Positions 1 to 8,115 of a stretch of DNA of 64,000 bases are shown here, in pieces. The stretch covers positions 124,001 to 188,000 of the forward strand of contig CAXTKD010000002.1 in assembly GCA_964244885.1 (NCBI GenBank), read 5' to 3'. Origin of the DNA: CAXTKD01 sp964244885. Lineage in GTDB: Bacteria; Pseudomonadota; Alphaproteobacteria; Sphingomonadales; Sphingomonadaceae. Made by a program: the position numbers and the translations under genes. How positions within the stretch are numbered: the stretch's first letter is position 1; the number at the start of each line of letters is the position of its first letter. The notes under the pieces are model-generated. The model searched no databases. It was not told the DNA's origin and saw only the letters and a program-made list of their open reading frames with translations.

Positions 1-721
1 TCAGCGCGATGTTGCCCGAGAAGCCGTCGGTGACGACGACATCGACATCGCCCGATCCGATCTTGTCGCCCTCGGTGAAGCCGGTGAACTCCAGCGGCAG
101 GTCGGTCGCGGCGCGGAGCATCGCGTGTGCGGCCTTCAGCTCGTGGGTGCCCTTCAAATCCTCCTCGCCGATGTTGAGGAGCGCGACCTTGGGACGCTTC
201 AGCCCGAGCGCGATGCGGGCGAAGGCGGCGCCCATCACCGCGAACTGGACGAGGTTGTGCTCGTCGCACTCGGTGTTGGCGCCGAGGTCGAGGACCACCG
301 ATTCGGCGGTGCGGGTCGGCAGGATCGCGGCGAGCGCCGGGCGGTCGATGCCGGGCATCGTGCGGAGAGTCAGCTTGGCGATCGCCATCAGCGCGCCGGT
401 GTTGCCGGCGGACACGGCTGCCTGCGCCTCGCCCGCCTTCACCGCGTCGATCGCCATTCCCATCGAGGAGCGGCGCGCGCGGCGCAGCACCTGGCTCGGC
501 TTATCGGTGCCAAGCACTTCCTCGTCGGTGTGGTGGATGGTCGCATCGGCGGCGACTCGCGGCGCGCTCACCAGCGCGGCGCGAATCGCGTCCTCGCGGC
601 CGAACAGGCGGAAGCGCAGGTTGGGATAGCGCTCGCGCGCGATCTCGGCGGCGGCGACGGTGACGGCCGGCCCGCCGTCGCCGCCCATGACGTCGAGCGC
701 GATGACGGGGCGGGCGGTCAT
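1..721 (-). CDS. plsX: Phosphate acyltransferase PlsX, 3' end cut by the window
   Basis: PlsX makes acyl-phosphate from acyl-ACP in phospholipid synthesis. About 240 N-terminal codons are present; the frame runs off the left edge, so the C-terminus is missing. The start ATG is at 721 and the protein begins MTARPVIALDVMGGDGGP, the family's glycine-rich opening. Further family blocks are VSAGNTGALM and LDLGANTECD. It lies 24 bp downstream of rpmF on the same strand, the common rpmF-plsX order, so the two are probably co-transcribed. Confidence 0.95.
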   Translation of the reverse strand, partial: MTARPVIALDVMGGDGGPAVTVAAAEIARERYPNLRFRLFGREDAIRAALVSAPRVAADATIHHTDEEVLGTDKPSQVLRRARRSSMGMAIDAVKAGEAQAAVSAGNTGALMAIAKLTLRTMPGIDRPALAAILPTRTAESVVLDLGANTECDEHNLVQFAVMGAAFARIALGLKRPKVALLNIGEEDLKGTHELKAAHAMLRAATDLPLEFTGFTEGDKIGSGDVDVVVTDGFSGNIAL

Positions 722-745
722 AGGGAGCGTCGGCCCTTGCTGGCG

Positions 746-925
746 TTAAGCGCGGGGCTCGACGATTTCGCGATTGTTGTAGTGGCCGCAGGCGCCGCAG
801 ATATGGTGCGACAGCCGAAGCTCGCCGCAGTTCGGGCATTCGGCCGCCTGGACGGCGACGAGCGCGTGATGGCTGCGGCGCATGTTGCGGCGCGACGGGG
901 AGGTTTTACGCTTGGGAACGGCCAT
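746..925 (-). CDS. rpmF: 50S ribosomal protein L32
   Basis: A 59-residue ribosomal protein of the large subunit. It begins MAVPKRKTSPSRRNMRRSHH, the basic L32 N-terminus, and carries a four-cysteine zinc ribbon (CPNC followed by CGAC, about residues 30-46). The start is ATG at 925 and the stop TAA at 746-748. It is the first gene of the rpmF-plsX pair. Confidence 0.97.
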   Translation of the reverse strand: MAVPKRKTSPSRRNMRRSHHALVAVQAAECPNCGELRLSHHICGACGHYNNREIVEPRA

Positions 926-1127
926 CGAGGCACCTGTCTCTTTAGTCTGATCAATGGGTTAGGCGGCGCATAGGCGCACCGGGCAATCGTTCGCGATCAC
1001 CCCCCGGGTTTCGAGCGCGCGACAATACTCATTTACGTCTTCGACGCAAGGAAAACGGCCCGGCGCGCCCAAGATTGCGCGCGCGGCGGCTTTGGCGCAC
1101 CTTCCGGCGGCCTTGGGAGGGAATACA

Positions 1128-1532
1128 ATGCCGATCCTGCCGGTTACCACCGTCACCGCCGCGATCATGGGGCTGCTGCTCCTGATCCTGTCGATCGCCG
1201 TCACGCGCGGCCGCTTCACCGAAAAGGTCGGCCTTGGCGACGGCGGCAACCCGCTGCTGCTCACCCGCGTGCGGACACACGCCAACCTCGCCGAGCACGT
1301 GCCGCTCATCCTCATCCTGATGGCGCTGATCGAGCGGGCGCACGGCGCGCGCCTGTGGCTGGAGATCGCGGCCGTCCTGCTGGTGATCGGCCGCCTGCTC
1401 CACCCGATCGGCATGGCCCGCCCGTCGCCCAACCCGCTGCGCGCCGGCGGCATGATCCTGACGTGGATCGTGCTCGGCTGGCTCAGCGTCTGGGCGGCGC
1501 TGATCGCGATCCGGATGTTCTCGCTGACCTGA
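1128..1532 (+). CDS. MAPEG-family small membrane protein
   Basis: About 134 residues with four hydrophobic segments. The pattern RVRTHANLAEHVPLILILMA and a later GRLLHPIGM match the bacterial branch of the MAPEG family (membrane-associated proteins in eicosanoid and glutathione metabolism). Substrate and activity are unknown. A TTG-initiated extension upstream is open, but the ATG at 1128 has a GGGAGG ribosome site about 8 bases before it, so I use that start. The neighbour rpmF is divergent, and the MBL hydrolase converges from downstream. Confidence 0.8.
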   Translation: MPILPVTTVTAAIMGLLLLILSIAVTRGRFTEKVGLGDGGNPLLLTRVRTHANLAEHVPLILILMALIERAHGARLWLEIAAVLLVIGRLLHPIGMARPSPNPLRAGGMILTWIVLGWLSVWAALIAIRMFSLT

Positions 1533-1572
1533 CCGCCTTCTCTGGAACCGCTCGGTATAAGATGCTGAGCGG

Positions 1573-2244
1573 TCAGCCGCGGGCGAGCACCCGGTCGGCG
1601 ACGTGCGGGTTCGACCGCCGCTCCGCGCCGAAGGTCGACATCGGGCCGTGGCCGGGGACGAAGGCGGTGTCCGGCCCGAGCGGCCACAGCCGGCCGGTGA
1701 TCGAGCGGATGAGCGTCGCATGGTCGCCCCGCGGGAAATCGGTGCGGCCGATCGAGCCGTGGAACAGTACGTCGCCGACCATCGCGAGGTTCGAAGGCGC
1801 GTGGTGGAAGACGATGTGGCCCGGGGTGTGGCCGGGGGTGTGGTAGACGTCGAGAACCAGCTCGCCGACCGTCACCTGGTCACCGTCCGCCAGCCAGCGG
1901 TCGGGCGTGAAGGCGGTGCAGCCGGTGAGGCCGTAGGCCGCGCCCTGGGCAGGCGCCTGGTCGATCCAGAACTTGTCGTCGGGATGTGGCCCTTCGATCG
2001 GCACGCCGAGCTCGGCGGCGAGCGTTCCGGTCATCCCGCAATGGTCGAGGTGGCCGTGGGTGACGAGCAGCTTCTGGACGGTCACGCCGTGCTGCGCCGC
2101 CGCCGCCTTCAGCCGCGGCAGGTCGCCGCCGGGATCGACGAAGGCGCCGCGCATCGTCCTGGTGCACCAGAACAGCGTGCAGTTCTGCTGCAGCGGGGTG
2201 ACCGGAATGATGGTCGCGGCGAGAGGCGGCTTGGTTTCGCTCAT
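1573..2244 (-). CDS. MBL-fold (glyoxalase II-like) metallo-hydrolase
   Basis: A 223-residue metallo-beta-lactamase-fold hydrolase. Metal ligands are visible: HGHLDH at 63-68, His139 in HTPGHTPGH, Asp158 in MVGDVLF and His199 in VPGHGP. The overall layout resembles YcbL-type glyoxalase-II-like thioester hydrolases. The exact substrate is not readable from sequence. I start at ATG 2244 (MSETKPP); a TTG three codons upstream is also possible. It is a single gene converging on the MAPEG gene. Confidence 0.85.
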   Translation of the reverse strand: MSETKPPLAATIIPVTPLQQNCTLFWCTRTMRGAFVDPGGDLPRLKAAAAQHGVTVQKLLVTHGHLDHCGMTGTLAAELGVPIEGPHPDDKFWIDQAPAQGAAYGLTGCTAFTPDRWLADGDQVTVGELVLDVYHTPGHTPGHIVFHHAPSNLAMVGDVLFHGSIGRTDFPRGDHATLIRSITGRLWPLGPDTAFVPGHGPMSTFGAERRSNPHVADRVLARG

Positions 2245-2437
2245 GACGCGCAAATGATGGGTGCGGGCGTTCGGGTCAACGCCGCCTGGGCAAGACGAGT
2301 GTCGGGAGACTTTACAAAAGCCCGTGCCGCCTCACCGTGGATTCGGCGCAAGGCGTTGGCAATGCTTCGCTTCGGCCGACTGGCACGTCGGATGCATGTC
2401 TGCGCGCGCCCGACTGTGGGCGCCTGGGGAGATCATC

Positions 2438-3247
2438 ATGAAGTTCGTCACGCTCGCCGCCGTCGCCCTTTCCGTCCTGGCCGTTCCGGCCGGCGCGACG
2501 ACGATCCAGTACAACGACTTCTCCGACACAACCGGACTCGCCATCAACGGTAATGCCGCGGTCGCGACCGACGCCTCCAGCCGCCAGGTCCTGCGCGTCA
2601 CCCGCGCGACCGGCAGCCAGGCCGGCTCGGCGTTCAGCACCAATCCGGTGACGCTCGGCCCGGACGTGTCGTTCAGCACGCGCTTCACCTTCAATTTCAA
2701 CGCGCCGGTGAACGGCGGCGCCGACGGCCTGGTGTTCGTGGTGCAGACCAATTCGAACAACGTCGGCGGCCTTGGCGGCGGGATCGGCTACGAGGGCATC
2801 ACGAACAGCGTCGGCATCGAGTTCGACAACTGGAACAACGGCGGCTGCGACGGCAACAACGCCAACCATGTCGGCATCAACCTGAACGGCAGCTCGTGCT
2901 CGGTCGCGCGCAGCGACAACCCGGGCTTCACCTTCGATCAGGGCGGCGACCTGACGGCGTGGGTCGACTACGACGGCTCGACCAACACGCTGGAGGTGCG
3001 GCTCAGCAACGCGCTCCGCCCGGTCGACGCGCTGCTCAGCTACAACGTCGATCTCGCCGCGATTCTCGGCAACCCGAACGCCTTCGTCGGATTCACCTCG
3101 GGAACCGGCGCGGCGGCCGCCAACCATGACGTGATCTCGTGGGAGTTCCGCGATACCTACGCCCCCGTCGACGTGCCGGAGCCGGCGATGCTCGGCCTGT
3201 TCGGGATGGGCGCCCTTGGCCTCGGATTGGCTCGCCGCCGGAAATAG
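2438..3247 (+). CDS. Secreted PEP-CTERM protein with L-type lectin-like domain
   Basis: A 269-residue exported protein. Residues 1-20 are a signal peptide ending AGA. The middle has blocks typical of legume/L-type lectin folds: GGADGLVFVVQ, VGIEFDNW and a closing ISWEF. The C-terminus is VPEPAMLGLFGMGALGLGLA followed by RRRK, a PEP-CTERM sorting tag (PEP motif, hydrophobic helix, arginine cluster) recognised by exosortase. The ATG at 2438 follows a GGGGAG ribosome site. The likely role is a surface or matrix carbohydrate-binding protein; no exosortase gene is in the window. There are two Cys, in GGCDGN and SSCSV. Confidence 0.82.
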   Translation: MKFVTLAAVALSVLAVPAGATTIQYNDFSDTTGLAINGNAAVATDASSRQVLRVTRATGSQAGSAFSTNPVTLGPDVSFSTRFTFNFNAPVNGGADGLVFVVQTNSNNVGGLGGGIGYEGITNSVGIEFDNWNNGGCDGNNANHVGINLNGSSCSVARSDNPGFTFDQGGDLTAWVDYDGSTNTLEVRLSNALRPVDALLSYNVDLAAILGNPNAFVGFTSGTGAAAANHDVISWEFRDTYAPVDVPEPAMLGLFGMGALGLGLARRRK

Positions 3248-3277
3248 CCCGGCTGGCGCGCCGCCGCCGTTTCGGCG

Positions 3278-5017
3278 ATGACGGCGCGCGTGAGTTTCGA
3301 CCCGACAAAGCCCTTCGTGCTGCTCGACGACGCCAGCCGCGACGGCGGCGCGAAGCTGTTCGAGCAGCCGATCGAGATCGTCGAGGCGCGCGAGCCCGGC
3401 GCGGTGCGGGCGGCGCTGGAGCGGTTGCGCGGGGCGCGGGCGGGCGGGCTGTGGGCGGCGGGGTTCATCGGGTTCGAGGCGGGCCATGCGCTGGAGCCGC
3501 GGCTGGAGCCGCTGGCACGCGAGGCCGGCGACGGGCTGCCGCCGCTGTGGTTCGGGCTGTTCGAGCGGGTGCGGCGGGTGGCGATCGAGGAGGTCGCGGG
3601 CGGGCGGGCTTCGGTCGCGGGGTTCGCGCCGCTGGTGGACGAGGCATCGTATCGCGCGGCGGTCGAGCGGGCGCTGGGCCTGATCGCGGCGGGGGACATC
3701 TATCAGGTCAACCTGACCTTCCCGTGCGCGGTCGAGGCGCGGGGGCATCCGCTGGCGCTCTACGGCCGGCTGCGCGAGGCGGCGCGGGCGCCTTATGGCG
3801 CCGTGGTTCACACCGGCGCGGCGTGGGCGCTGAGCTTCTCGCCCGAGATGTTCTTCACGCTCGCCGGCGACCGGCTGACGACCAGGCCGATGAAGGGCAC
3901 GGCGCGGCGGGCGCCGACGCTGGCCGGGGACCGCGCGGCGGCGGCGGGGCTGGCGGCCGACCCCAAGAACCGCGCCGAGAACCTGATGATCGTCGACCTG
4001 CTGCGGAACGACCTGTCGCGGGTGGCGGCCGGCGTCAGCGTCGACGCGCTCCATGCGGTCGAGACCTATCCGACGGTCCACCAAATGACCTCGACGGTGA
4101 CCGGGCGGCTACGCGAAGGGCGCGACGCGGTCGACGTGATCGAGGCGCTGTTTCCGTGCGGCTCGATCACCGGCGCACCGAAGATCCGGGCGGAGGAAAT
4201 CATCGCGGAGCTCGAGCCCGAGGCGCGCGGTCTCTACACCGGCAGCATCGGGGTGCTGGAGCCGAACGGCGACGCGGCGTTCAACGTGGCGATCCGCACT
4301 GTGGCGATCGCCGGCGGCAAGGCGCGGATGGGGCTGGGGGCGGCGATCGTCGCGGATAGCGCTCCGCAAGCCGAGTGGGACGAGTGCCTAGCAAAGGGGG
4401 CGTTCCTGACGCGCGGCGGGCGGCGCTTCGACCTGATCGAGACGATGCGCTTCGAGCCGGGGGCGGGGCTGGTGCGGCTCGACCGGCACCTCCGGCGGCT
4501 GGCGGATTCGGCGGCCTATTGGGGCTTTGCATTCGATGAGGAGGCGGCGCGGCGGGCGCTGGACGAGGCGACGCAACGACTTGAGGCGCCGTCGCGGGTT
4601 CGTCTGGTCGCGGCGAAGGGCGGCGCGGTGGCGGTTCAGGTGGCGGCGCTCGCCATGCCGCCCGAGGGGCCGGTGCGGGTGACGCTGGCCCCGCTCCCCG
4701 TCGCCGCCGACGATCCCCGGCTGTTCCACAAGACCAGCGACCGGGGGTTCTACGACGCGGCGCGGCGGGGATTCGAGACGCTTCTCATCCGGCCGGACGG
4801 GCTGCTGACCGAGGGGACGTTCACCAACCTGTTCGTCGAGCGCGACGGGAGGCTGCTGACGCCGCCCCTGGCGCGGGGGCTCCTGCCGGGGGTCCTGCGG
4901 GAGGAGCTGCTGGACGAGGGGCGGGCGGTCGAGACGGACTTGCGGGCGGAGGATTTGGTTGGAGGGTTCCTGATCGGGAATTCGCTCAGGAGTCTGATCA
5001 GGGCCGAACTCGCATAA
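3278..5017 (+). CDS. pabB: Fused aminodeoxychorismate synthase component I / aminodeoxychorismate lyase (PabB-PabC)
   Basis: A 579-residue fusion that turns chorismate into p-aminobenzoate for folate synthesis. Residues about 1-380 are the chorismate-binding PabB part: GDIYQVNLT at 139-147, PMKGTARR at 204-211, ENLMIVDLLRNDL at 234-246 and GSITGAPK at 295-302. Residues about 383-579 are a class IV PLP-fold lyase with Lys485 (FHKTSDRGFYD) as the probable PLP lysine and TEGTFTNLF after it. Such fusions are known in Proteobacteria. The glutaminase PabA is not nearby. folP, the next folate step, lies at 47-48 kb in the same window. Confidence 0.93.
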   Translation: MTARVSFDPTKPFVLLDDASRDGGAKLFEQPIEIVEAREPGAVRAALERLRGARAGGLWAAGFIGFEAGHALEPRLEPLAREAGDGLPPLWFGLFERVRRVAIEEVAGGRASVAGFAPLVDEASYRAAVERALGLIAAGDIYQVNLTFPCAVEARGHPLALYGRLREAARAPYGAVVHTGAAWALSFSPEMFFTLAGDRLTTRPMKGTARRAPTLAGDRAAAAGLAADPKNRAENLMIVDLLRNDLSRVAAGVSVDALHAVETYPTVHQMTSTVTGRLREGRDAVDVIEALFPCGSITGAPKIRAEEIIAELEPEARGLYTGSIGVLEPNGDAAFNVAIRTVAIAGGKARMGLGAAIVADSAPQAEWDECLAKGAFLTRGGRRFDLIETMRFEPGAGLVRLDRHLRRLADSAAYWGFAFDEEAARRALDEATQRLEAPSRVRLVAAKGGAVAVQVAALAMPPEGPVRVTLAPLPVAADDPRLFHKTSDRGFYDAARRGFETLLIRPDGLLTEGTFTNLFVERDGRLLTPPLARGLLPGVLREELLDEGRAVETDLRAEDLVGGFLIGNSLRSLIRAELA

Positions 5018-5022
5018 CCAAG

Positions 5023-5097
5023 GCCGCTCATCCCGAGCGAAGTCGAGGGACGCACGGACAGGCTATGCGTCCCTCGACTTCGCTCGGGATGAGCGGC
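5023..5097. repeat. Element A copy 1, 75-bp inverted repeat
   Basis: Perfect 32-bp arms (5023-5054 and 5066-5097) around an 11-base spacer. It begins GCCGCTCATCCCGAGCGAAG. It lies 6 bp after the pabBC stop and ahead of the aspartate aminotransferase gene. Two more copies with near-identical arms are at 6556-6634 and 8017-8091. It could fold as a terminator-like hairpin. Confidence 0.95.
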
Positions 5098-5200
5098 TCA
5101 GAAAGGAGAGAGGCCAAGCCGTCATTTTGTTTCGCAGGCGGTTGGCCCGGCGCAACGCGGGCGGTATAGGCCTGCCGCACCGCACAATTAAGGACGCGCC

Positions 5201-6403
5201 GTGGCCCTGCTCTCCGCCGCCATCAACCGCATCAAGCCCTCCGCGACGATCGCCGTCACCAACCGCACGGCGGAGCTGAAGCGCGAGGGGCGGGATATCA
5301 TCAGCCTCGGCGCGGGCGAGCCCGATTTTCCAACGCCCGACTTCGTCAACGAGGCGGCGATCGAGGCGATCCGGCGCGGCTTCACCAAATATACCGTGGT
5401 CGACGGGACGTACGAGCTGAAGCAGGCGATCCAGGCCAAGTTCAAGCGCGATAACGGGCTCGACTATGGCATCGACCAGATCACGGTCAACGTCGGCGGC
5501 AAGCAGACGATCTTCAACGCGCTGCTGGCGACGCTCGACCCCGGCGACGAGGTGGTGATCCCGGCGCCTTATTGGGTGTCCTACCCCGACATCGTGCTGG
5601 TGACCGGCGCGACCCCGGTGTTCGTCGAGGCGGGGATCGACCAGGGCTTCAAGATGACGCCCGAGCAGCTCGACGCGGCGATCACGCCCCGGACCAAGTG
5701 GCTGATCCTCAACTCGCCGTCGAACCCGACCGGCGCGGCCTATAGCGCAGCCGAATTGAAGGGCCTGGCGGACGTGCTGCTGCGCCACCCGCACGTCTGG
5801 GTGCTGACCGACGATATGTACGAGCACATCGTCTACGACGGCTTCAAGTTCGCGACGATCGCCGAGGTCGAGCCCGCGCTCCACGAGCGGACGCTGACGG
5901 TCAACGGCGCGTCGAAGGCCTATGCGATGACCGGCTGGCGGATCGGCTTCGCCGGCGGGCCAGCGCCGCTCATCAAGGCGATCGCCAAGATCCAGTCGCA
6001 GTCGACCTCCAACCCCTGCTCGATCGCCCAGGCGGCGGCGACGGCGGCGTTGAACGGCCCGCAGGGCTTCCTCAAGGAGCGCGCGGCGGCGTTCCAGGCG
6101 CGGCGCGACCTCGTGGTGTCGATGCTCAACCAGGCGAGCGGCCTGCGCTGCCCGCGGCCCGAGGGGGCGTTCTACGTCTATCCCGACTGCTCGGGGCTGA
6201 TCGGCAAGACGACGCCCGAGGGGACGGTGCTGACCGATGACGAAGCGGTGGCGGGCTATCTCCTTGATTCAGAAGGCGTTGCTGTCGTGCATGGAGCGGC
6301 GTTCGGGGCGTCGCCGGCTTTCCGGATCAGCTATGCGACGTCGACCGAGGTGCTGGAGGATGCGTGCTCGCGCATCCAGCGCGCCTGCGCGGCGGTGCGC
6401 TGA
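5201..6403 (+). CDS. aspC: Pyridoxal-phosphate aspartate aminotransferase (class I)
   Basis: A 400-residue cytosolic aminotransferase exchanging aspartate/oxaloacetate with glutamate/2-oxoglutarate. Visible family features are GAGEPDFPTP near 38, NSPSNPTG at 171-178, Asp204 in LTDDMYEH and the PLP lysine Lys239 in NGASKAYAMTGWRIGF. The start is GTG at 5201 with AAGGA about 7 bases before it. It is the Ib-type enzyme common in alphaproteobacteria. It stands alone, preceded by element A and followed by a strongly structured spacer. Confidence 0.93.
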   Translation: MALLSAAINRIKPSATIAVTNRTAELKREGRDIISLGAGEPDFPTPDFVNEAAIEAIRRGFTKYTVVDGTYELKQAIQAKFKRDNGLDYGIDQITVNVGGKQTIFNALLATLDPGDEVVIPAPYWVSYPDIVLVTGATPVFVEAGIDQGFKMTPEQLDAAITPRTKWLILNSPSNPTGAAYSAAELKGLADVLLRHPHVWVLTDDMYEHIVYDGFKFATIAEVEPALHERTLTVNGASKAYAMTGWRIGFAGGPAPLIKAIAKIQSQSTSNPCSIAQAAATAALNGPQGFLKERAAAFQARRDLVVSMLNQASGLRCPRPEGAFYVYPDCSGLIGKTTPEGTVLTDDEAVAGYLLDSEGVAVVHGAAFGASPAFRISYATSTEVLEDACSRIQRACAAVR

Positions 6404-6408
6404 GGCAG

Positions 6409-6475
6409 CGAACCTGAACAAGTGGACACGGTGGAACAGCTGAATCGATGATTCGTGTTCACGTGTTCGGGTTCG
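6409..6475. other. Long imperfect stem-loop just after the aminotransferase gene
   Basis: Arms 6409-6430 and 6454-6475 match at 19 of 22 positions, with a 23-base loop. It starts 6 bases past the aspC stop. The foot is CGAACC/GGTTCG. It could end aspC transcription or protect the 3' end; no T-run follows, so a classical intrinsic terminator is not certain. The 328-bp spacer 6404-6731 has no gene; it holds this stem, a second at 6484-6529, element A copy 2 and a short palindrome at 6676-6711. Confidence 0.75.
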
Positions 6476-6483
6476 TTCGCCGG

Positions 6484-6529
6484 AAGTTTACGCGAGGTTT
6501 ACGGCTGATTTGGGTAGTGGCGTAAACTT
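6484..6529. other. Stem-loop with perfect 10-bp arms
   Basis: AAGTTTACGC at 6484-6493 pairs with GCGTAAACTT at 6520-6529 across 26 bases. A third GTTTACG lies in the loop near 6498. The function is unknown. Confidence 0.7.
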
Positions 6530-6555
6530 AGCGCGCTTTCGTGCTGGCTTAACCC

Positions 6556-6634
6556 ACGCCGCTCATCCCGAGCGAAGTCGAGGGACGCACGGAGAGGCCA
6601 TGCGTCCCTCGACTTCGCTCGGGATGAGCGGCGT
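6556..6634. repeat. Element A copy 2, 79-bp inverted repeat
   Basis: 34-bp arms (6556-6589 and 6601-6634) around the loop CGGAGAGGCCA, which is identical to the loop of copy 3. It lies between the convergent aspartate aminotransferase and DUF445 genes. Confidence 0.95.
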
Positions 6635-6675
6635 TGGGGTGATTCAAGTCAATCGGATTTTGCTCTAGCGCTTTC

Positions 6676-6711
6676 ATAACAAGTCCGCTCATCCGGATGA
6701 GCGGCTGTTAT
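6676..6711. repeat. Short palindrome, probable internally deleted element A
   Basis: CCGCTCATCC joined directly to GGATGAGCGG (6685-6704) equals the outer ends of element A without its centre. It is embedded in ATAACA...TGTTAT (6676-6681, 6706-6711). It lies 21 bp past the stop of the minus-strand DUF445 gene and could act as its terminator. Confidence 0.7.
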
Positions 6712-6731
6712 AACCTATTGGGTTTAAGATG

Positions 6732-7970
6732 TCAAGATAGCCCGGCCGAGGCGGCGTAGATCGCCAAGCCCACCAGGCCGCCGATCAGCGTGCCGTTGAT
6801 TCGGATATACTGGAGGTCGCGGCCGACGGCGCTTTCGATCCGGGTGGTGACGGTGCGCGCGTCCCAGGTTCGGATGGTGTCCGACACCAGGCGGGTGATT
6901 TCCTCGCCATATTCGGCGACGATGCCGACGATGGCGCGGCGGGCGTAGAGGTTGACGGCGGCGCGCAGGCGGGCGTCGTTCTGGAGCGTCTCGCCGAGCT
7001 TCTGGGCGGCCTCGCCGAGCTTGCCGGAGAGCGCCGAATTGGGGTCCGAGGCGGCGCGCATCAGCGAGTCCTTGAGGCTGCCCCACAGGCCCTCCAGATA
7101 TTCGGCGATGCGCGGGTGATCGAGGATCTCGTTCTTGATCGCCTCGGCGCGTGCGCGGGTCTGCGGCAGGTGCTTCAGGTCGAAGGCGAAGTCGGAGAGG
7201 CCCTGCGTCACGCGCTGGCGTATCGGGTGATAGGGGTCGGCGGCGATCTCGTTGATCAGGCGGCGGGTGGCGCTGACGATATTGTCGGAGATACGCTCGT
7301 CAACCGAGACGAGGCGCATGAACCAGCCGGCGCGGTCGGTCACCGCCTCGCGGATGCGGTCCTCGTTGGCGTCGAGAGTCCGGCTCGCCCACTGGATGGC
7401 GGAATCGAGCACCGCCTCGTGCCGGCCGTTCTCGACGGCTGCTTCGAGGCCGGAGCCGAGCAAGGGTGAGACTTCCATCGCGCGCAGGCGGCCGGAGACC
7501 GTGGTTCGGATGAGGCCGCCGATCGCCTCGCTGTCGAGGGCTTCGGCGGTTTGCCTGACGAGCTTGCCTAGGCCGCCCCGCCCCGCCCCGGCGGCACGCG
7601 GCGCGGCGAGCCAGCGGCCGGCGGCGGCGGCGATGTCGAAGCCCTGCATCCGCCGCGCGACGACCCTGGGCGTCAGGAAGTTCTGGCGCAGGAACTGCCC
7701 GAGCGTGTCGCCGATGCGATCCTTGTTGCGCGGGATGATCGCGGTGTGCGGAATCGGGATGCCGAGCGGATGGCGGAACAGCGCGGTGACCGCGAACCAG
7801 TCGGCGAGGCCGCCGACCATCGAGGCTTCGGCGAAGGCGCGGACATAGAGCAGCCACGGCCAGCGGCCGGCCAGCAGGGTCGTCGCGACGAACACCGCGG
7901 CCATGACGACGAGCAGGCTCGTCGCCACGACACGCATGCGGACCAGCGCGCTCGGGGGGTCACCCGCCAT
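6732..7970 (-). CDS. DUF445 family membrane-anchored protein
   Basis: A protein of about 412 residues. Two N-terminal hydrophobic stretches (residues about 13-36 and 42-60) are followed by EASMVGGLADWFAVTALFRH and PIPHTAIIPRNKDRIG, the hallmark of DUF445 (YjiN/YheB-like) proteins. The rest is mainly helical with a hydrophobic C-terminal tail. The biochemical role of the family is unknown. The ATG at 7970 is used; a TTG 15 codons upstream would extend it. It faces aspC and is separated from the RND pump by element A copy 3. Confidence 0.85.
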   Translation of the reverse strand: MAGDPPSALVRMRVVATSLLVVMAAVFVATTLLAGRWPWLLYVRAFAEASMVGGLADWFAVTALFRHPLGIPIPHTAIIPRNKDRIGDTLGQFLRQNFLTPRVVARRMQGFDIAAAAGRWLAAPRAAGAGRGGLGKLVRQTAEALDSEAIGGLIRTTVSGRLRAMEVSPLLGSGLEAAVENGRHEAVLDSAIQWASRTLDANEDRIREAVTDRAGWFMRLVSVDERISDNIVSATRRLINEIAADPYHPIRQRVTQGLSDFAFDLKHLPQTRARAEAIKNEILDHPRIAEYLEGLWGSLKDSLMRAASDPNSALSGKLGEAAQKLGETLQNDARLRAAVNLYARRAIVGIVAEYGEEITRLVSDTIRTWDARTVTTRIESAVGRDLQYIRINGTLIGGLVGLAIYAASAGLS

Positions 7971-8016
7971 GCGAACCGCCAAGGGTGACCAACATTCGGC
8001 CGACGAAATCCTCAAA

Positions 8017-8091
8017 GCCGCTCATCCCGAGCGAAGTCGAGGGACGCACGGAGAGGCCATGCGTCCCTCGACTTCGCTCGGGATGAGCGGC
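8017..8091. repeat. Element A copy 3, 75-bp inverted repeat
   Basis: Arms 8017-8048 and 8060-8091 are perfect, with loop CGGAGAGGCCA. It lies between the RND permease stop (8116) and the start of the DUF445 gene downstream on the same strand. Confidence 0.95.
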
Positions 8092-8115
8092 GTTAGGGGG
8101 CGCTTGTCGGAACAC

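Noticed and set aside
959..1075. Small minus-strand frame ending VEDVNEYCRALETRG...
   Set aside because: It looks somewhat protein-like, but has only a TTG start without ribosome site, and its longer form is antisense to the MAPEG gene.
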